A stretch of 5,863 bases of DNA from positions 1 to 5,863 of the forward strand of contig SKIM01000263.1 of NCBI GenBank assembly GCA_007116445.1. Direction: 5' to 3'. Made by a program: the position numbers and the translations under genes. Position 1 is the first letter of the stretch. Each line of letters opens with the position of its first letter. The stretch comes from Natronohydrobacter sp. Lineage in GTDB: Bacteria; Pseudomonadota; Alphaproteobacteria; Rhodobacterales; Rhodobacteraceae. The notes below the pieces were generated by a model that saw only the letters and a program-made list of their open reading frames with translations, was not told the DNA's origin and made no database searches. Positions 1 through 5,817 of the stretch are shown one piece after another.

Positions 1-270
1 GCCCCCTATGCGCAGGCCAAGACCTTCGGGCATGATGAGCGGCGGCGGCGCAAGTTGTTGGCCTCAAAGCGGGAATTGGCGCGCATGTGGGCGGCGACTG
101 CCAAGCAGGGGATGACGCTTGTGCCCATCGTGATGTATTTCAATCATCGCGGTCTGGTGAAGTTGAAGATCGGCATCGCCAAGGGCAAGAAGCTCGCCGA
201 CAAGCGCGCCACCGAGGCCAAGCGCGACTGGGACAAGCAGAAACGCCGCTTGCTGAAAGAGCATGGCTGA
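1..270 (+). CDS. smpB: SsrA-binding protein SmpB, C-terminal part (5' end outside window)
   Basis: SmpB binds tmRNA and delivers it to stalled ribosomes in trans-translation, acting in the cytoplasm. The frame is open from the first base of the window and ends at TGA 268-270, giving 89 residues. SmpB proteins are usually about 150-160 residues, so roughly the first 65-70 (start of the OB-fold barrel) lie upstream. Visible family hallmarks are the RRRRKLLASKREL segment at local residues 14-26, the MTLVPIVMYFNHRGLVK barrel strands at 38-54, the near-invariant GKKLADKR at 62-69, RDW at 75-77, and the basic C-terminal tail (KQKRRLLKEHG) that enters the empty mRNA channel. A TTG at 55 lies inside conserved sequence, so it is not the real start. 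The gene is followed by 89 bp of intergenic DNA and then the convergent lrgB. Identification is strong; only the N-terminus is unseen. Confidence 0.93.
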   Translation, partial: APYAQAKTFGHDERRRRKLLASKRELARMWAATAKQGMTLVPIVMYFNHRGLVKLKIGIAKGKKLADKRATEAKRDWDKQKRRLLKEHG

Positions 271-319
271 GGCTTTTTCGCCCTGTGAAATGCTTTTTCA
301 GAATCGGGCGATTTCGCAG

Positions 320-340
320 AATCTGAGCCTCTGATTTTTT
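320..340 (+). terminator. Weak candidate Rho-independent terminator after smpB
   Basis: An imperfect short hairpin (AATC/GATT outer arms at 320-323 and 333-336, one T-T mismatch, then GA/TC, tiny loop) runs directly into six Ts at 335-340. It sits 50 bp past the smpB stop and before the convergent lrgB end. The stem is short and AT-containing, so it may be fortuitous. An overlapping alternative pairs TCAGA (299-303) with TCTGA (322-326). Confidence 0.3.
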
Positions 341-359
341 CACCAGTCGAAATTCGATT

Positions 360-1073
360 TCAGAATATCCCCAGCGCCCATGGGGCCAGAAGCGAAGTCA
401 GCATCGCATTGAGCGCCATGCCGATGCCGGCAAAAGCGCCGGCTTGCGGGTGAACCTGAAGCGCGCGGGCGGTGCCGATGCCATGGGCCGCAACACCCGT
501 CGCAAAGCCGCGCGCCCGCCAGTCGCGGATGCGCAGCGCGTTCATCAGCGGTGTGACCACGATGGCGCCGATGATGCCTGTCAGGATGACCAGCACCGCC
601 GTAAGGGTCGGCGAGCCGCCCAGGCCTTCGCTGATGCCAAGCGCGACAGGGGCTGTGGCGCTTTTCGGGGCGAGGGTCGCGAGCAGTTGCGGCGAGAGCC
701 CCATCGCATGGCCGATGGCCAGCGCCGAGAGCACAGCCGTCGCAGAGCCAGCCAGCAGCGCGGCGATGATCGGCAGAAGTGCCGGGCGCAGCGCGTGGCG
801 CTGGGTCCAGAGCGGCACGGCCAAGGCCACGGTTGCCGGGCCAAGCAGGAAATGGACGAATTGCGCGCCCTCGAAATAGGTGGCGTAGCTGGTGCCTGTC
901 AGCCAGAGCAGCAGCCCGAGCAGGAGCGTGGCAACCAGCACCGGGTTCATCCAGGGCGCGCGGCCCATCGCGCGTGACGCGGCGTCGCCCAGGACATAGG
1001 CCACCAGCGTAGCGCAGAGCCATAGCAGCGGGTCGCCCGCGAGATAGGACCAGATCTCGGTGAAATCACGCAT
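360..1073 (-). CDS. lrgB: LrgB/CidB-family inner-membrane protein
   Basis: This 237-residue, strongly hydrophobic protein belongs to the LrgB family (antiholin-like protein; relatives are CidB, YohK and plant PLGG1, which transports glycolate/glycerate). The family acts in the cytoplasmic membrane with LrgA. Originally linked to murein hydrolase and lysis control, it is in some species linked to pyruvate or small-acid transport. Family motifs are clear: FLLGPATVALAVPL at residues 75-88, PKSATAPVALGIS at 136-148, and HGIGTARAL at 197-205. Several membrane helices lie between about 15 and 230. The length matches the usual 225-240 residues. The ATG at 1073 lies inside the end of lrgA (8-nt overlap, ATGCGTGA), which implies translational coupling in one operon. 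The substrate here cannot be read from sequence. Family assignment is strong; the symbol is by family resemblance. Confidence 0.92.
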   Translation of the reverse strand: MRDFTEIWSYLAGDPLLWLCATLVAYVLGDAASRAMGRAPWMNPVLVATLLLGLLLWLTGTSYATYFEGAQFVHFLLGPATVALAVPLWTQRHALRPALLPIIAALLAGSATAVLSALAIGHAMGLSPQLLATLAPKSATAPVALGISEGLGGSPTLTAVLVILTGIIGAIVVTPLMNALRIRDWRARGFATGVAAHGIGTARALQVHPQAGAFAGIGMALNAMLTSLLAPWALGIF

Positions 1074-1422
1074 CGCCGCGCCCTCCGGTCAGGCGGGCGA
1101 CCAGAACGAAAGTGCCAGCCCCCACGGCCAGCGCCAGCACGGTCGAGACGATCAGCGCGAGTGCCACGCCCAGCCCATTGGCCGCAAGCACGGGCAGATG
1201 GCCGACGACGCCGACTGCAGCGGGCACGAAGAGCAGCGAGAGATGGCGCAGGATGCCAGTGCCAGCGGGCACGATCAGCGCGGCCAGTCGGGTGCTGGCC
1301 AGCATCAGCGCGAAGAGCATCGCCATGCCCAGCACCGGGCCGGGAATGGGCCAGCCTGCCAGTCGGGTCACAGTTTCCCCGGCGAGTTGACAGATCAGGA
1401 TCAGAGAAAGGGCGTGGATCAT
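1066..1422 (-). CDS. lrgA: LrgA/CidA-family inner-membrane protein
   Basis: This small holin-like membrane protein of the LrgA/CidA family (118 residues) is the partner of LrgB. It shows the conserved order: a first helix with QLAGE (residues 12-16), the diagnostic PIPGPVLGM loop and helix (25-33), HLSLLFVPAAVGVV (60-73), and a last helix at about 81-105 before a short basic tail. About four membrane segments are expected. I chose the ATG at 1422 because MIHALSLIL aligns with the usual LrgA N-terminus. Upstream in-frame starts at 1452 (ATG) and 1524 would add a charged, low-complexity extension not typical of the family. No strong Shine-Dalgarno is present; AAAGG ends 9 nt before the ATG and lies in a predicted hairpin. 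It is first in the lrgA-lrgB operon and divergent from the permease gene at 1523. Confidence 0.9.
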   Translation of the reverse strand: MIHALSLILICQLAGETVTRLAGWPIPGPVLGMAMLFALMLASTRLAALIVPAGTGILRHLSLLFVPAAVGVVGHLPVLAANGLGVALALIVSTVLALAVGAGTFVLVARLTGGRGDA

Positions 1423-1423
1423 C

Positions 1424-1450
1424 GGGGGCGGCCTTTGTTGCAAGGCCCCC
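1424..1450 (-). promoter_or_regulatory. Hairpin in the lrgA leader overlapping its putative ribosome-binding site
   Basis: Read on the minus strand, GGCCTT (1447-1442) and AAGGCC (1435-1430) form a 6-bp stem with a 6-nt loop. After one bulged G the stem extends by three more G-C pairs (1450-1448 with 1428-1426). The only SD-like bases (AAAGG, 1436-1432) lie in the 3' arm, just upstream of the lrgA ATG. The pairing is visible in the sequence; a regulatory role is inference, and GC-rich DNA yields such stems by chance. Confidence 0.4.
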
Positions 1451-1512
1451 ATAGGCCCAGATTGGCGCGCGAAAGGGAAGGGGGTGCTTGACGAGGCGGG
1501 GCCTTGCGGGCA

Positions 1513-1521
1513 GGGGAGAGG
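1513..1521 (+). promoter_or_regulatory. Shine-Dalgarno that fixes the permease start
   Basis: GGGGAGAGG lies directly upstream of the ATG at 1523. It supports that start over the in-frame ATG-less extension beginning at 1484, which has no such signal and would add a non-hydrophobic Gly-rich N-terminus. Confidence 0.7.
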
Positions 1522-1522
1522 C

Positions 1523-2407
1523 ATGAGCGATCATTTGAAAGGCCTTCTGGTCACGACGCTGGGCGTGCTGTTTCTGGTGCCCGATTCGCTGTTTGTGCGG
1601 CTGATCGGGGCAGAGGCGCTGGCGATTGCCTTCTGGCGCGGGCTGATCGCGGGCGGGCTGATCCTGTGCTTCGTGCTGATCCGCAGCGGCATGGCGCCCG
1701 TTCGGGCGGTGATGCAGGGCGGGCCGCCGGTCTGGCTGTATATGGTGCTCTACGGGATTTCCGCACCGGGTTTCGTGCTGGCCGTGTCGATGACCAGCGT
1801 AGCGAATGTGGTTTTCATCCTTGCGGCGATGCCGGTCTTTGCCGCGATTTTCAGCCGCATCTGGCTGGGCGAGGTGATCACGCGGCGCATGGTCTGGACG
1901 ATGCTGGGGGTTTTCGCGGGGCTGTCGATCATCATGCTTGGCTCCAGCGCGCAGCCGGGAACGGATTGGCGGGGCGATGCGCTAGCGCTGTTGGTCGCGG
2001 CCTGTTTCGCGGCGGCCCTGACGGCGGCGCGGCGGGCGCGCGGCACGCCGATGTTGCCCGCTGTGCCGCTGGCCTTGATTGGCGGCGCGCTCTTGATCCT
2101 GCCTTTTGTCGATGTCTGGGGACCGCTGCCTGCATGGTGGCCCCTATTTGCCGCGCATGGGCTGTTCATCGCCTTTGCCAGCGGTCTGATGGTGCTGGGG
2201 CCGCGCTATGTCAGTTCGGCTGAAGTGGCGTTGCTGATCCTTCTCGAATCGATCCTTGCGCCGCTGCTGGTCTGGGCCGTCATCGGGGAAAACCCCGGTC
2301 CCTGGGGACTTGCGGGCGGTGCTGTGGTGGTGCTGGTGTTGATGCTGTCGAACGCAGTGGTGCTGTTGCGGCGCAGACCGGGGGTCAGAGGCGACGCAGG
2401 CGGATGA
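1523..2407 (+). CDS. EamA/DMT-superfamily permease (RhaT/YdcZ-like exporter), substrate unknown
   Basis: This 294-residue integral membrane protein is built as two EamA repeats (about residues 7-140 and 150-284), giving about ten helices. That is the usual size and shape of drug/metabolite transporter superfamily carriers. Supporting segments are FWRGLIAG at 38-44, a repeat-1 end carrying FAAIFSRIWLGEVITRR (106-122), and the matching repeat-2 segment LLILLESILAPLLVWAVIGE (237-256), followed by a last helix and the basic tail LLRRRPGVRG. Members export amino acids, metabolites or drugs, and nothing here identifies the substrate. The start is set by GGGGAGAGG just before the ATG. The gene is divergent from lrgA across 100 bp. 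Its last 23 bp overlap the end of the convergent irr-like gene, with no terminator hairpin between them. Confidence 0.88.
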   Translation: MSDHLKGLLVTTLGVLFLVPDSLFVRLIGAEALAIAFWRGLIAGGLILCFVLIRSGMAPVRAVMQGGPPVWLYMVLYGISAPGFVLAVSMTSVANVVFILAAMPVFAAIFSRIWLGEVITRRMVWTMLGVFAGLSIIMLGSSAQPGTDWRGDALALLVAACFAAALTAARRARGTPMLPAVPLALIGGALLILPFVDVWGPLPAWWPLFAAHGLFIAFASGLMVLGPRYVSSAEVALLILLESILAPLLVWAVIGENPGPWGLAGGAVVVLVLMLSNAVVLLRRRPGVRGDAGG

Positions 2408-2822
2408 CCACATCGACACGGCTGATCTCGGCGCCTTGCGGGGGGTCGGGCAGGCGCGAGAACGCCACGGCCCCTGATGGCGCATCGGTCAGTTCCTGCG
2501 AATCTTCCCAGAAGTAATGCGGGTGATCTTCGACGCAGGTATCGAAATAGGAGCGCGTCGCATCGACTGTGATCTCATTCATCAACCCGGCGTCGCAGAA
2601 GGCGCGCAGTGTGTTATAGACAGTGGCCAGCGACACGGCCTCGCCACTGGATTTGGCCGCGAGGAACAGGCTTTCGGCGGTCACATGCCGGTCCTGACCA
2701 TCACCGACCAAAAGGCTTGCCAGTGACAGCCGCTGCCGCGTCGGGCGGACATTGGCATGGGCGAGCCAGCGCGCCGCCTTGGAGAGCGCAGTATCGTCGA
2801 GCGGGGCAAATTCCTGATCCAT
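2385..2822 (-). CDS. irr: Fur-family transcriptional regulator, probable iron-response regulator Irr
   Basis: This 145-residue cytoplasmic regulator has the Fur layout: an N-terminal winged helix with RPTRQRLSLASLL (26-38), DRHVTAESLF (44-53), and the recognition-helix signature SLATVYNTLRAFCDAGL (64-80), then a short dimerisation part. The segment EDHPHYFWEDSQELTD (98-113) matches the Irr-type metal/heme region, with H100-P-H102 where rhizobial Irr has three histidines. There are no paired CxxC motifs (only C76 and C96), unlike zinc-structured Fur/Zur, and no N-terminal Cys-Pro heme regulatory motif. Irr proteins control iron and heme genes in alphaproteobacteria. I chose the ATG at 2822: the alternative TTG at 2858 coincides with a promoter -35 box and adds an atypical leader. 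The gene is divergent from fabA. PerR/Mur-like function is the main alternative. Confidence 0.82.
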   Translation of the reverse strand: MDQEFAPLDDTALSKAARWLAHANVRPTRQRLSLASLLVGDGQDRHVTAESLFLAAKSSGEAVSLATVYNTLRAFCDAGLMNEITVDATRSYFDTCVEDHPHYFWEDSQELTDAPSGAVAFSRLPDPPQGAEISRVDVVIRLRRL

Positions 2823-2828
2823 GATGTG

Positions 2829-2858
2829 TATATAAAGGATAGATCGCCCCGAATTCAA
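2829..2858 (-). promoter_or_regulatory. Candidate sigma-70 promoter of irr
   Basis: On the minus strand, TTGAAT (2858-2853) and TATATA (2834-2829) are separated by 18 bp, close to the housekeeping consensus. A start about 7 nt past the -10 box falls on or next to the irr ATG at 2822, and no Shine-Dalgarno precedes that ATG (only CACATC). The pairing of boxes is visible; transcription start is inferred. Confidence 0.55.
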
Positions 2859-2867
2859 ATGAAATTC
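2851..2867. promoter_or_regulatory. Inverted repeat GAATT-N7-AATTC over the irr -35 region
   Basis: GAATT (2851-2855) and AATTC (2863-2867) form a 17-bp dyad with an A-T pair also matching near its centre. It overlaps the candidate irr -35 box and lies about 92 bp upstream of fabA. It has the size of a dimeric regulator operator. It does not match my recollection of the Irr box (TTTAGAA-N3-TTCTAAA) well, so the binding protein is unknown. Confidence 0.35.
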
Positions 2868-2904
2868 AGTCGCAACAGCGCCTGATGGGCGTTGGATGCC
2901 GGAC

Positions 2905-2933
2905 TTGTCAGCAAGATTGCCACAGTGCTAGAG
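2905..2933 (+). promoter_or_regulatory. Weak candidate promoter of fabA
   Basis: TTGTCA (2905-2910) is a good -35 match. A 17-bp spacer leads to CTAGAG (2928-2933), which matches the -10 consensus poorly. It lies 27 bp upstream of the fabA start. Offered only as the best pair of boxes in the intergenic region on this strand. Confidence 0.3.
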
Positions 2934-2948
2934 GGAGAAAACCCTTGC

Positions 2949-2954
2949 AGGAGA
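2949..2954 (+). promoter_or_regulatory. Shine-Dalgarno of fabA
   Basis: AGGAGA ends 5 nt before the ATG at 2960. It selects this start over the upstream in-frame start at 2885, which would prepend a Cys-rich extension not found in FabA. Confidence 0.75.
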
Positions 2955-2959
2955 CAAAA

Positions 2960-3469
2960 ATGGCCGATTTTCCCACATCTTTCGACAAGGAGGCCCTGCT
3001 GGCCTGTGCGCGCGGTGAGTTGTTTGGTCCCGGCAATGCGCAGCTGCCTGCGCCGCCCATGCTGATGATGGACCGCATCACCGAGATTTCGGGGGATGGT
3101 GGCGCGCATGGCAAGGGGCATGTGCTGGCCGAATTCGACATCACGCCGGATCTGTGGTTTTTCGACTGCCATTTTCCGGGCAATCCGATCATGCCGGGCT
3201 GTCTGGGTCTGGATGGTTTGTGGCAGTTGACGGGGTTCAACCTCGGCTGGCGCGGCTGGAAGGGCCGCGGCTATGCGCTGGGTGTGGGCGAGGTGAAGCT
3301 GACCGGCATGGTGCGGCCGGATCGCAAGATGCTGACCTACAAGATCGATTTCACCAAGGCCGTGCAGACCCGGCGGCTGACCATGGGCGTGGCCGACGGG
3401 ATCGTCGAGGCCGATGGCGAGGTGATCTATCAGGTGAAGGATATGAAAGTCGCGTTGTCGGAGGCGTGA
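2960..3469 (+). CDS. fabA: 3-hydroxydecanoyl-ACP dehydratase/isomerase FabA
   Basis: FabA dehydrates (3R)-hydroxyacyl-ACP and isomerises trans-2-decenoyl-ACP to cis-3-decenoyl-ACP, the branch point of anaerobic-type unsaturated fatty-acid synthesis in the cytoplasm. The 169-residue product matches the family length (172 in E. coli). The hot-dog active-site segment FDCHFPGNPIMPGCLGLDGLWQ (68-89) is intact, with catalytic H71 and D85, equivalent to the E. coli His70/Asp84 pair. PPMLMMDRI (32-40) and the GVGEVKLTGMV strand near 112-122 also fit. It has a strong AGGAGA site. The neighbour upstream is the divergent irr-like gene. Downstream comes a strong hairpin terminator and then convergent icd, with no fabB between them although fabA-fabB pairs are the common arrangement. 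No sign of damage. Confidence 0.96.
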   Translation: MADFPTSFDKEALLACARGELFGPGNAQLPAPPMLMMDRITEISGDGGAHGKGHVLAEFDITPDLWFFDCHFPGNPIMPGCLGLDGLWQLTGFNLGWRGWKGRGYALGVGEVKLTGMVRPDRKMLTYKIDFTKAVQTRRLTMGVADGIVEADGEVIYQVKDMKVALSEA

Positions 3470-3494
3470 CATCGCGGTCGGGATGAGCCTGGTC

Positions 3495-3525
3495 AAGGCG
3501 CCCCGGTCCTGCCGGGGCGCCTTTT
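3495..3525 (+). terminator. Strong intrinsic terminator after fabA, shared with convergent icd
   Basis: GGCGCCCCGG (3497-3506) and CCGGGGCGCC (3512-3521) form a perfect 10-bp GC stem with a 5-nt loop. Two further A-T pairs (AA 3495-3496 with TT 3522-3523) extend it, and TTTT follows at 3522-3525. It starts 25 bp past the fabA stop. On the minus strand it begins 5 bp past the icd stop (3530-3532) with only two Ts behind it, so it should work best for fabA and less well for icd. Confidence 0.85.
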
Positions 3526-3529
3526 GCGT

Positions 3530-5737
3530 TCAGCCGATGATGGCGTTCAGCGTGGCCGAGGGGCGCATCACGGCCGCGGTCTTGGCCGGGTCGCCGTGAT
3601 AATAGCCGCCCAGATCGACCGCTTTGCCACGATCGGCGTGCAGTTCCGCGATGATCTGTGCTTCCTTGTCGCCCAGCGCCTTGGCGATGGGGGCGAAATG
3701 CGCGGCCAGATCGGCATCTTCGCTCTGGCTTGCCAGCGCCTCGGCCCAGTAGCGGGCGAACCAGTAGTGGCTGTCGCGATTGTCTGGCTGGCCGGGTTTG
3801 CGCTGCGGCGAGCGGTCGTGATCGAGATAGCCCTGTGTCGCCGCATCGATGGCCGCGCCCATCAGCCGTGCCTTCGGATTGCCCTTGGTTTCGGCGAGGA
3901 AGCGGAAGCTTTCGCCCAACGCGCAGAATTCGCCCAGGGAATCCCAACGCAGGTGGTTTTCCTCCATCAGCGCCTGCACATGCTTGGGGGCCGAGCCGCC
4001 CGCGCCGGTTTCAAACAGCCCGCCGCCATTCATCAGCTTGACGATGGACAGCATCTTGGCGCTGGTCGCCAGCTCCAGGATCGGGAACAGGTCGGTCAGA
4101 TAGTCGCGCAGCACATTGCCGGTGATGGCGATGGTGTTTTCGCCCTTGGTGATCGTTTCCAGTGATGCGCGGGTGGCATCGCGCGGGGCCATGATCTCGA
4201 AGCGGTCGGCGACGCCTGCGGCTTGCAGGATCGGGGTGACATAGGCGATCAGTTCCGCATCATGGGCACGGTCCTTGTCGAGCCAGAAGATCGCACGGAA
4301 GCCTGTGGTCTTCTGACGGTCGATCGCCAGCTGCACCCAGTCTTCGATCGGCGCCTTGCGAGTTGAGGCCGAGCGCCAGATATCGCCGGCCTCGACCTTG
4401 TGTTCATGGATCACGCGCCCATCGTCGAGCACCATCCGCACAGTTCCGTCATGCGGGATTTCAAAGGTCGTGGGGTGGCTGCCGTATTCTTCGGCTTTCT
4501 GCGCCATCAGGCCGATATTCTGCACGGTCCCGGCGGTCGCGGGATCCAGCGCGCCATTGGCCTTGAAGAAATTGATCGTCTCGTCATAGACCGGGGCATA
4601 GGAATTGTCGGGGATGACGCAATTCGTGTCATGCTCCTGCCCGTCCGGCCCCCAGCCCTTGCCGCCCGCGCGGATCAGCGCAGGCATGGACGCGTCGATG
4701 ATCACATCGGAAGGCACATGCAGATTGGTGATGCCGCGGTCGGAATTGACCATATACATCGGCGGGCGTTCGGCGGTCACGGCGTCAATCGCGGCCATGA
4801 TCTCGGCATCATCCTTGACCTGCTCCAGCAGCGTGCCAAGGCCGGAATTGGGGTTCACGCCCAGCGCCTTGAGCTTGTCGCCATGGGCCTCGAACACAGG
4901 CTTGAGCCAGGCGCGCACAGCATGGCCGAAGATGATCGGGTCCGACACCTTCATCATCGTGGCCTTCATATGCAGCGAAAACAGCGTGCCCTTGTCCTTG
5001 GTGCGTGCGATTTCCGCGTCGAGGAAGCTGGCCAGCGCATTCGCGGACATGAAGGTGGCATCAACCACTGTGCCGGCAGGGTAGCTCAAGCCGTCCTTGA
5101 GCACGGTTTCCGACCCATCCGCGCCGGTCAGCACGATCCTGGCGCGGGCGGCGTCTTGCAGCGTGACAGATGTCTCGTTCGAGAAGAAATCGCCACCGGA
5201 CATCGAGGACACTTCGGTCTTGCTGGCCGGGGTCCATGCGCCCATGCGATGCGGGTTGGACTGGGCGAAGGATTTGACAGCCGTGGCGGCGCGGCGGTCG
5301 GAATTGCCTTCGCGCAGCACCGGGTTCACGGCCGAGCCCTTGATCGCATCATAGCGCGCGCGGATGTCCTTTTCCGCGTCGCTTGCGGGCGCCTCTGGGT
5401 AGTCGGGCAGCGCATAGCCCTGGCCCTGCAATTCGCGGATCGCGGCCAGCAGCTGCGGGCCAGAGGCGGAAATATTGGGCAGTTTGATGACATTGGCCTC
5501 AGGCGTCTTCACCAGCTCGCCCAATTCGGCAAGATCATCGCTGATGCGCTGATCTTCGGACAGGAATTCGGGGAAGGCCGAGATGATGCGGCCCGCCAGC
5601 GAAATATCGCGCGTGCCGACGCTGACGCCTGCCGCGCTGGCGAAGCTCTGAATGATCGGCAGGAAGGACGCCGAGGCCAGCTCGGGCGCTTCGTCCACTT
5701 TGGTGTAGATGATGTCGGGAATGGTTTTGTCGGTCAT
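3530..5737 (-). CDS. icd: NADP-dependent isocitrate dehydrogenase, monomeric type (IDH-II)
   Basis: This TCA-cycle enzyme converts isocitrate and NADP+ to 2-oxoglutarate, CO2 and NADPH, in the cytoplasm. At 735 residues it fits the large monomeric class (about 740), not the 410-420-residue dimeric class. The residues known from the Azotobacter vinelandii structure can be placed by motif: S135, N138, R142 and R148 in the GSAVNPVLREGNSDRR segment, K258 in LHMKATMMK, metal ligand D348 in DASMPALIR, Y418, and R544/D545/D549 in LRDYLTDLFP. NADP-selecting H586 and R597 are in KHVQALMEENHLRWD, and R646 is in SPQRKPG. All are retained, so an active NADP enzyme is expected. The ATG at 5737 is preceded by AAAGGGGG (5753-5746) with good spacing; the upstream frame to 5806 lacks such a site. 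The gene stands alone and is convergent with fabA. Confidence 0.97.
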   Translation of the reverse strand: MTDKTIPDIIYTKVDEAPELASASFLPIIQSFASAAGVSVGTRDISLAGRIISAFPEFLSEDQRISDDLAELGELVKTPEANVIKLPNISASGPQLLAAIRELQGQGYALPDYPEAPASDAEKDIRARYDAIKGSAVNPVLREGNSDRRAATAVKSFAQSNPHRMGAWTPASKTEVSSMSGGDFFSNETSVTLQDAARARIVLTGADGSETVLKDGLSYPAGTVVDATFMSANALASFLDAEIARTKDKGTLFSLHMKATMMKVSDPIIFGHAVRAWLKPVFEAHGDKLKALGVNPNSGLGTLLEQVKDDAEIMAAIDAVTAERPPMYMVNSDRGITNLHVPSDVIIDASMPALIRAGGKGWGPDGQEHDTNCVIPDNSYAPVYDETINFFKANGALDPATAGTVQNIGLMAQKAEEYGSHPTTFEIPHDGTVRMVLDDGRVIHEHKVEAGDIWRSASTRKAPIEDWVQLAIDRQKTTGFRAIFWLDKDRAHDAELIAYVTPILQAAGVADRFEIMAPRDATRASLETITKGENTIAITGNVLRDYLTDLFPILELATSAKMLSIVKLMNGGGLFETGAGGSAPKHVQALMEENHLRWDSLGEFCALGESFRFLAETKGNPKARLMGAAIDAATQGYLDHDRSPQRKPGQPDNRDSHYWFARYWAEALASQSEDADLAAHFAPIAKALGDKEAQIIAELHADRGKAVDLGGYYHGDPAKTAAVMRPSATLNAIIG

Positions 5738-5745
5738 GGTACAAG

Positions 5746-5753
5746 CCCCCTTT
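5746..5753 (-). promoter_or_regulatory. Shine-Dalgarno of icd
   Basis: On the minus strand AAAGGGGG ends 8 nt before the ATG at 5737. It supports MTDKTIPDIIYTK as the true N-terminus over the longer frame opening at 5806. Confidence 0.7.
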
Positions 5754-5805
5754 GCAATGCTGGGCGCACCATAGGGGGAATTTCTGGCGGCGTAAACAGT
5801 GCACA

Positions 5806-5817
5806 ATGGTATACAAT
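5806..5817. promoter_or_regulatory. GTATAC-centred near-palindrome upstream of icd (possible GntR/FCD-type operator)
   Basis: ATGGTATACAAT is a 12-bp dyad with one mismatched pair, lying 69-80 bp upstream of the icd start. It resembles the TNGTnnnACNA pattern bound by FCD-class GntR regulators, in particular ATTGTATACAAT-like sites. A TACAAT hexamer within it (5812-5817) could also serve as a -10 box for a plus-strand gene. The dyad is visible; a regulator is inference. Confidence 0.35.

Noticed and set aside
444..977. Long plus-strand open frame (177 codons) antisense to lrgB
   Set aside because: The translation is rich in Arg, Gln, Ala and His, typical of the reverse frame of a GC-rich hydrophobic gene. 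It has no start signal and no recognisable domain, while the opposite strand carries full LrgB motifs.
1488..1516. TTGACG as a -35 box for the permease gene
   Set aside because: The hexamer is good, but the expected -10 position (1511-1516) reads CAGGGG and overlaps the Shine-Dalgarno, so no promoter is supported there.
1423..1524. N-terminal extension of LrgA to 1452 or 1524
   Set aside because: The added residues are Pro/Ser/Gln-rich and not typical of LrgA, which usually begins a few residues before the first helix, as MIHALSLIL does.
3524..4165. Plus-strand open frame (213 codons) antisense to the icd 3' part
   Set aside because: It is a shadow of the strongly supported icd reading frame, with no ribosome-binding site and no recognisable family. 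It would start within the terminator region.
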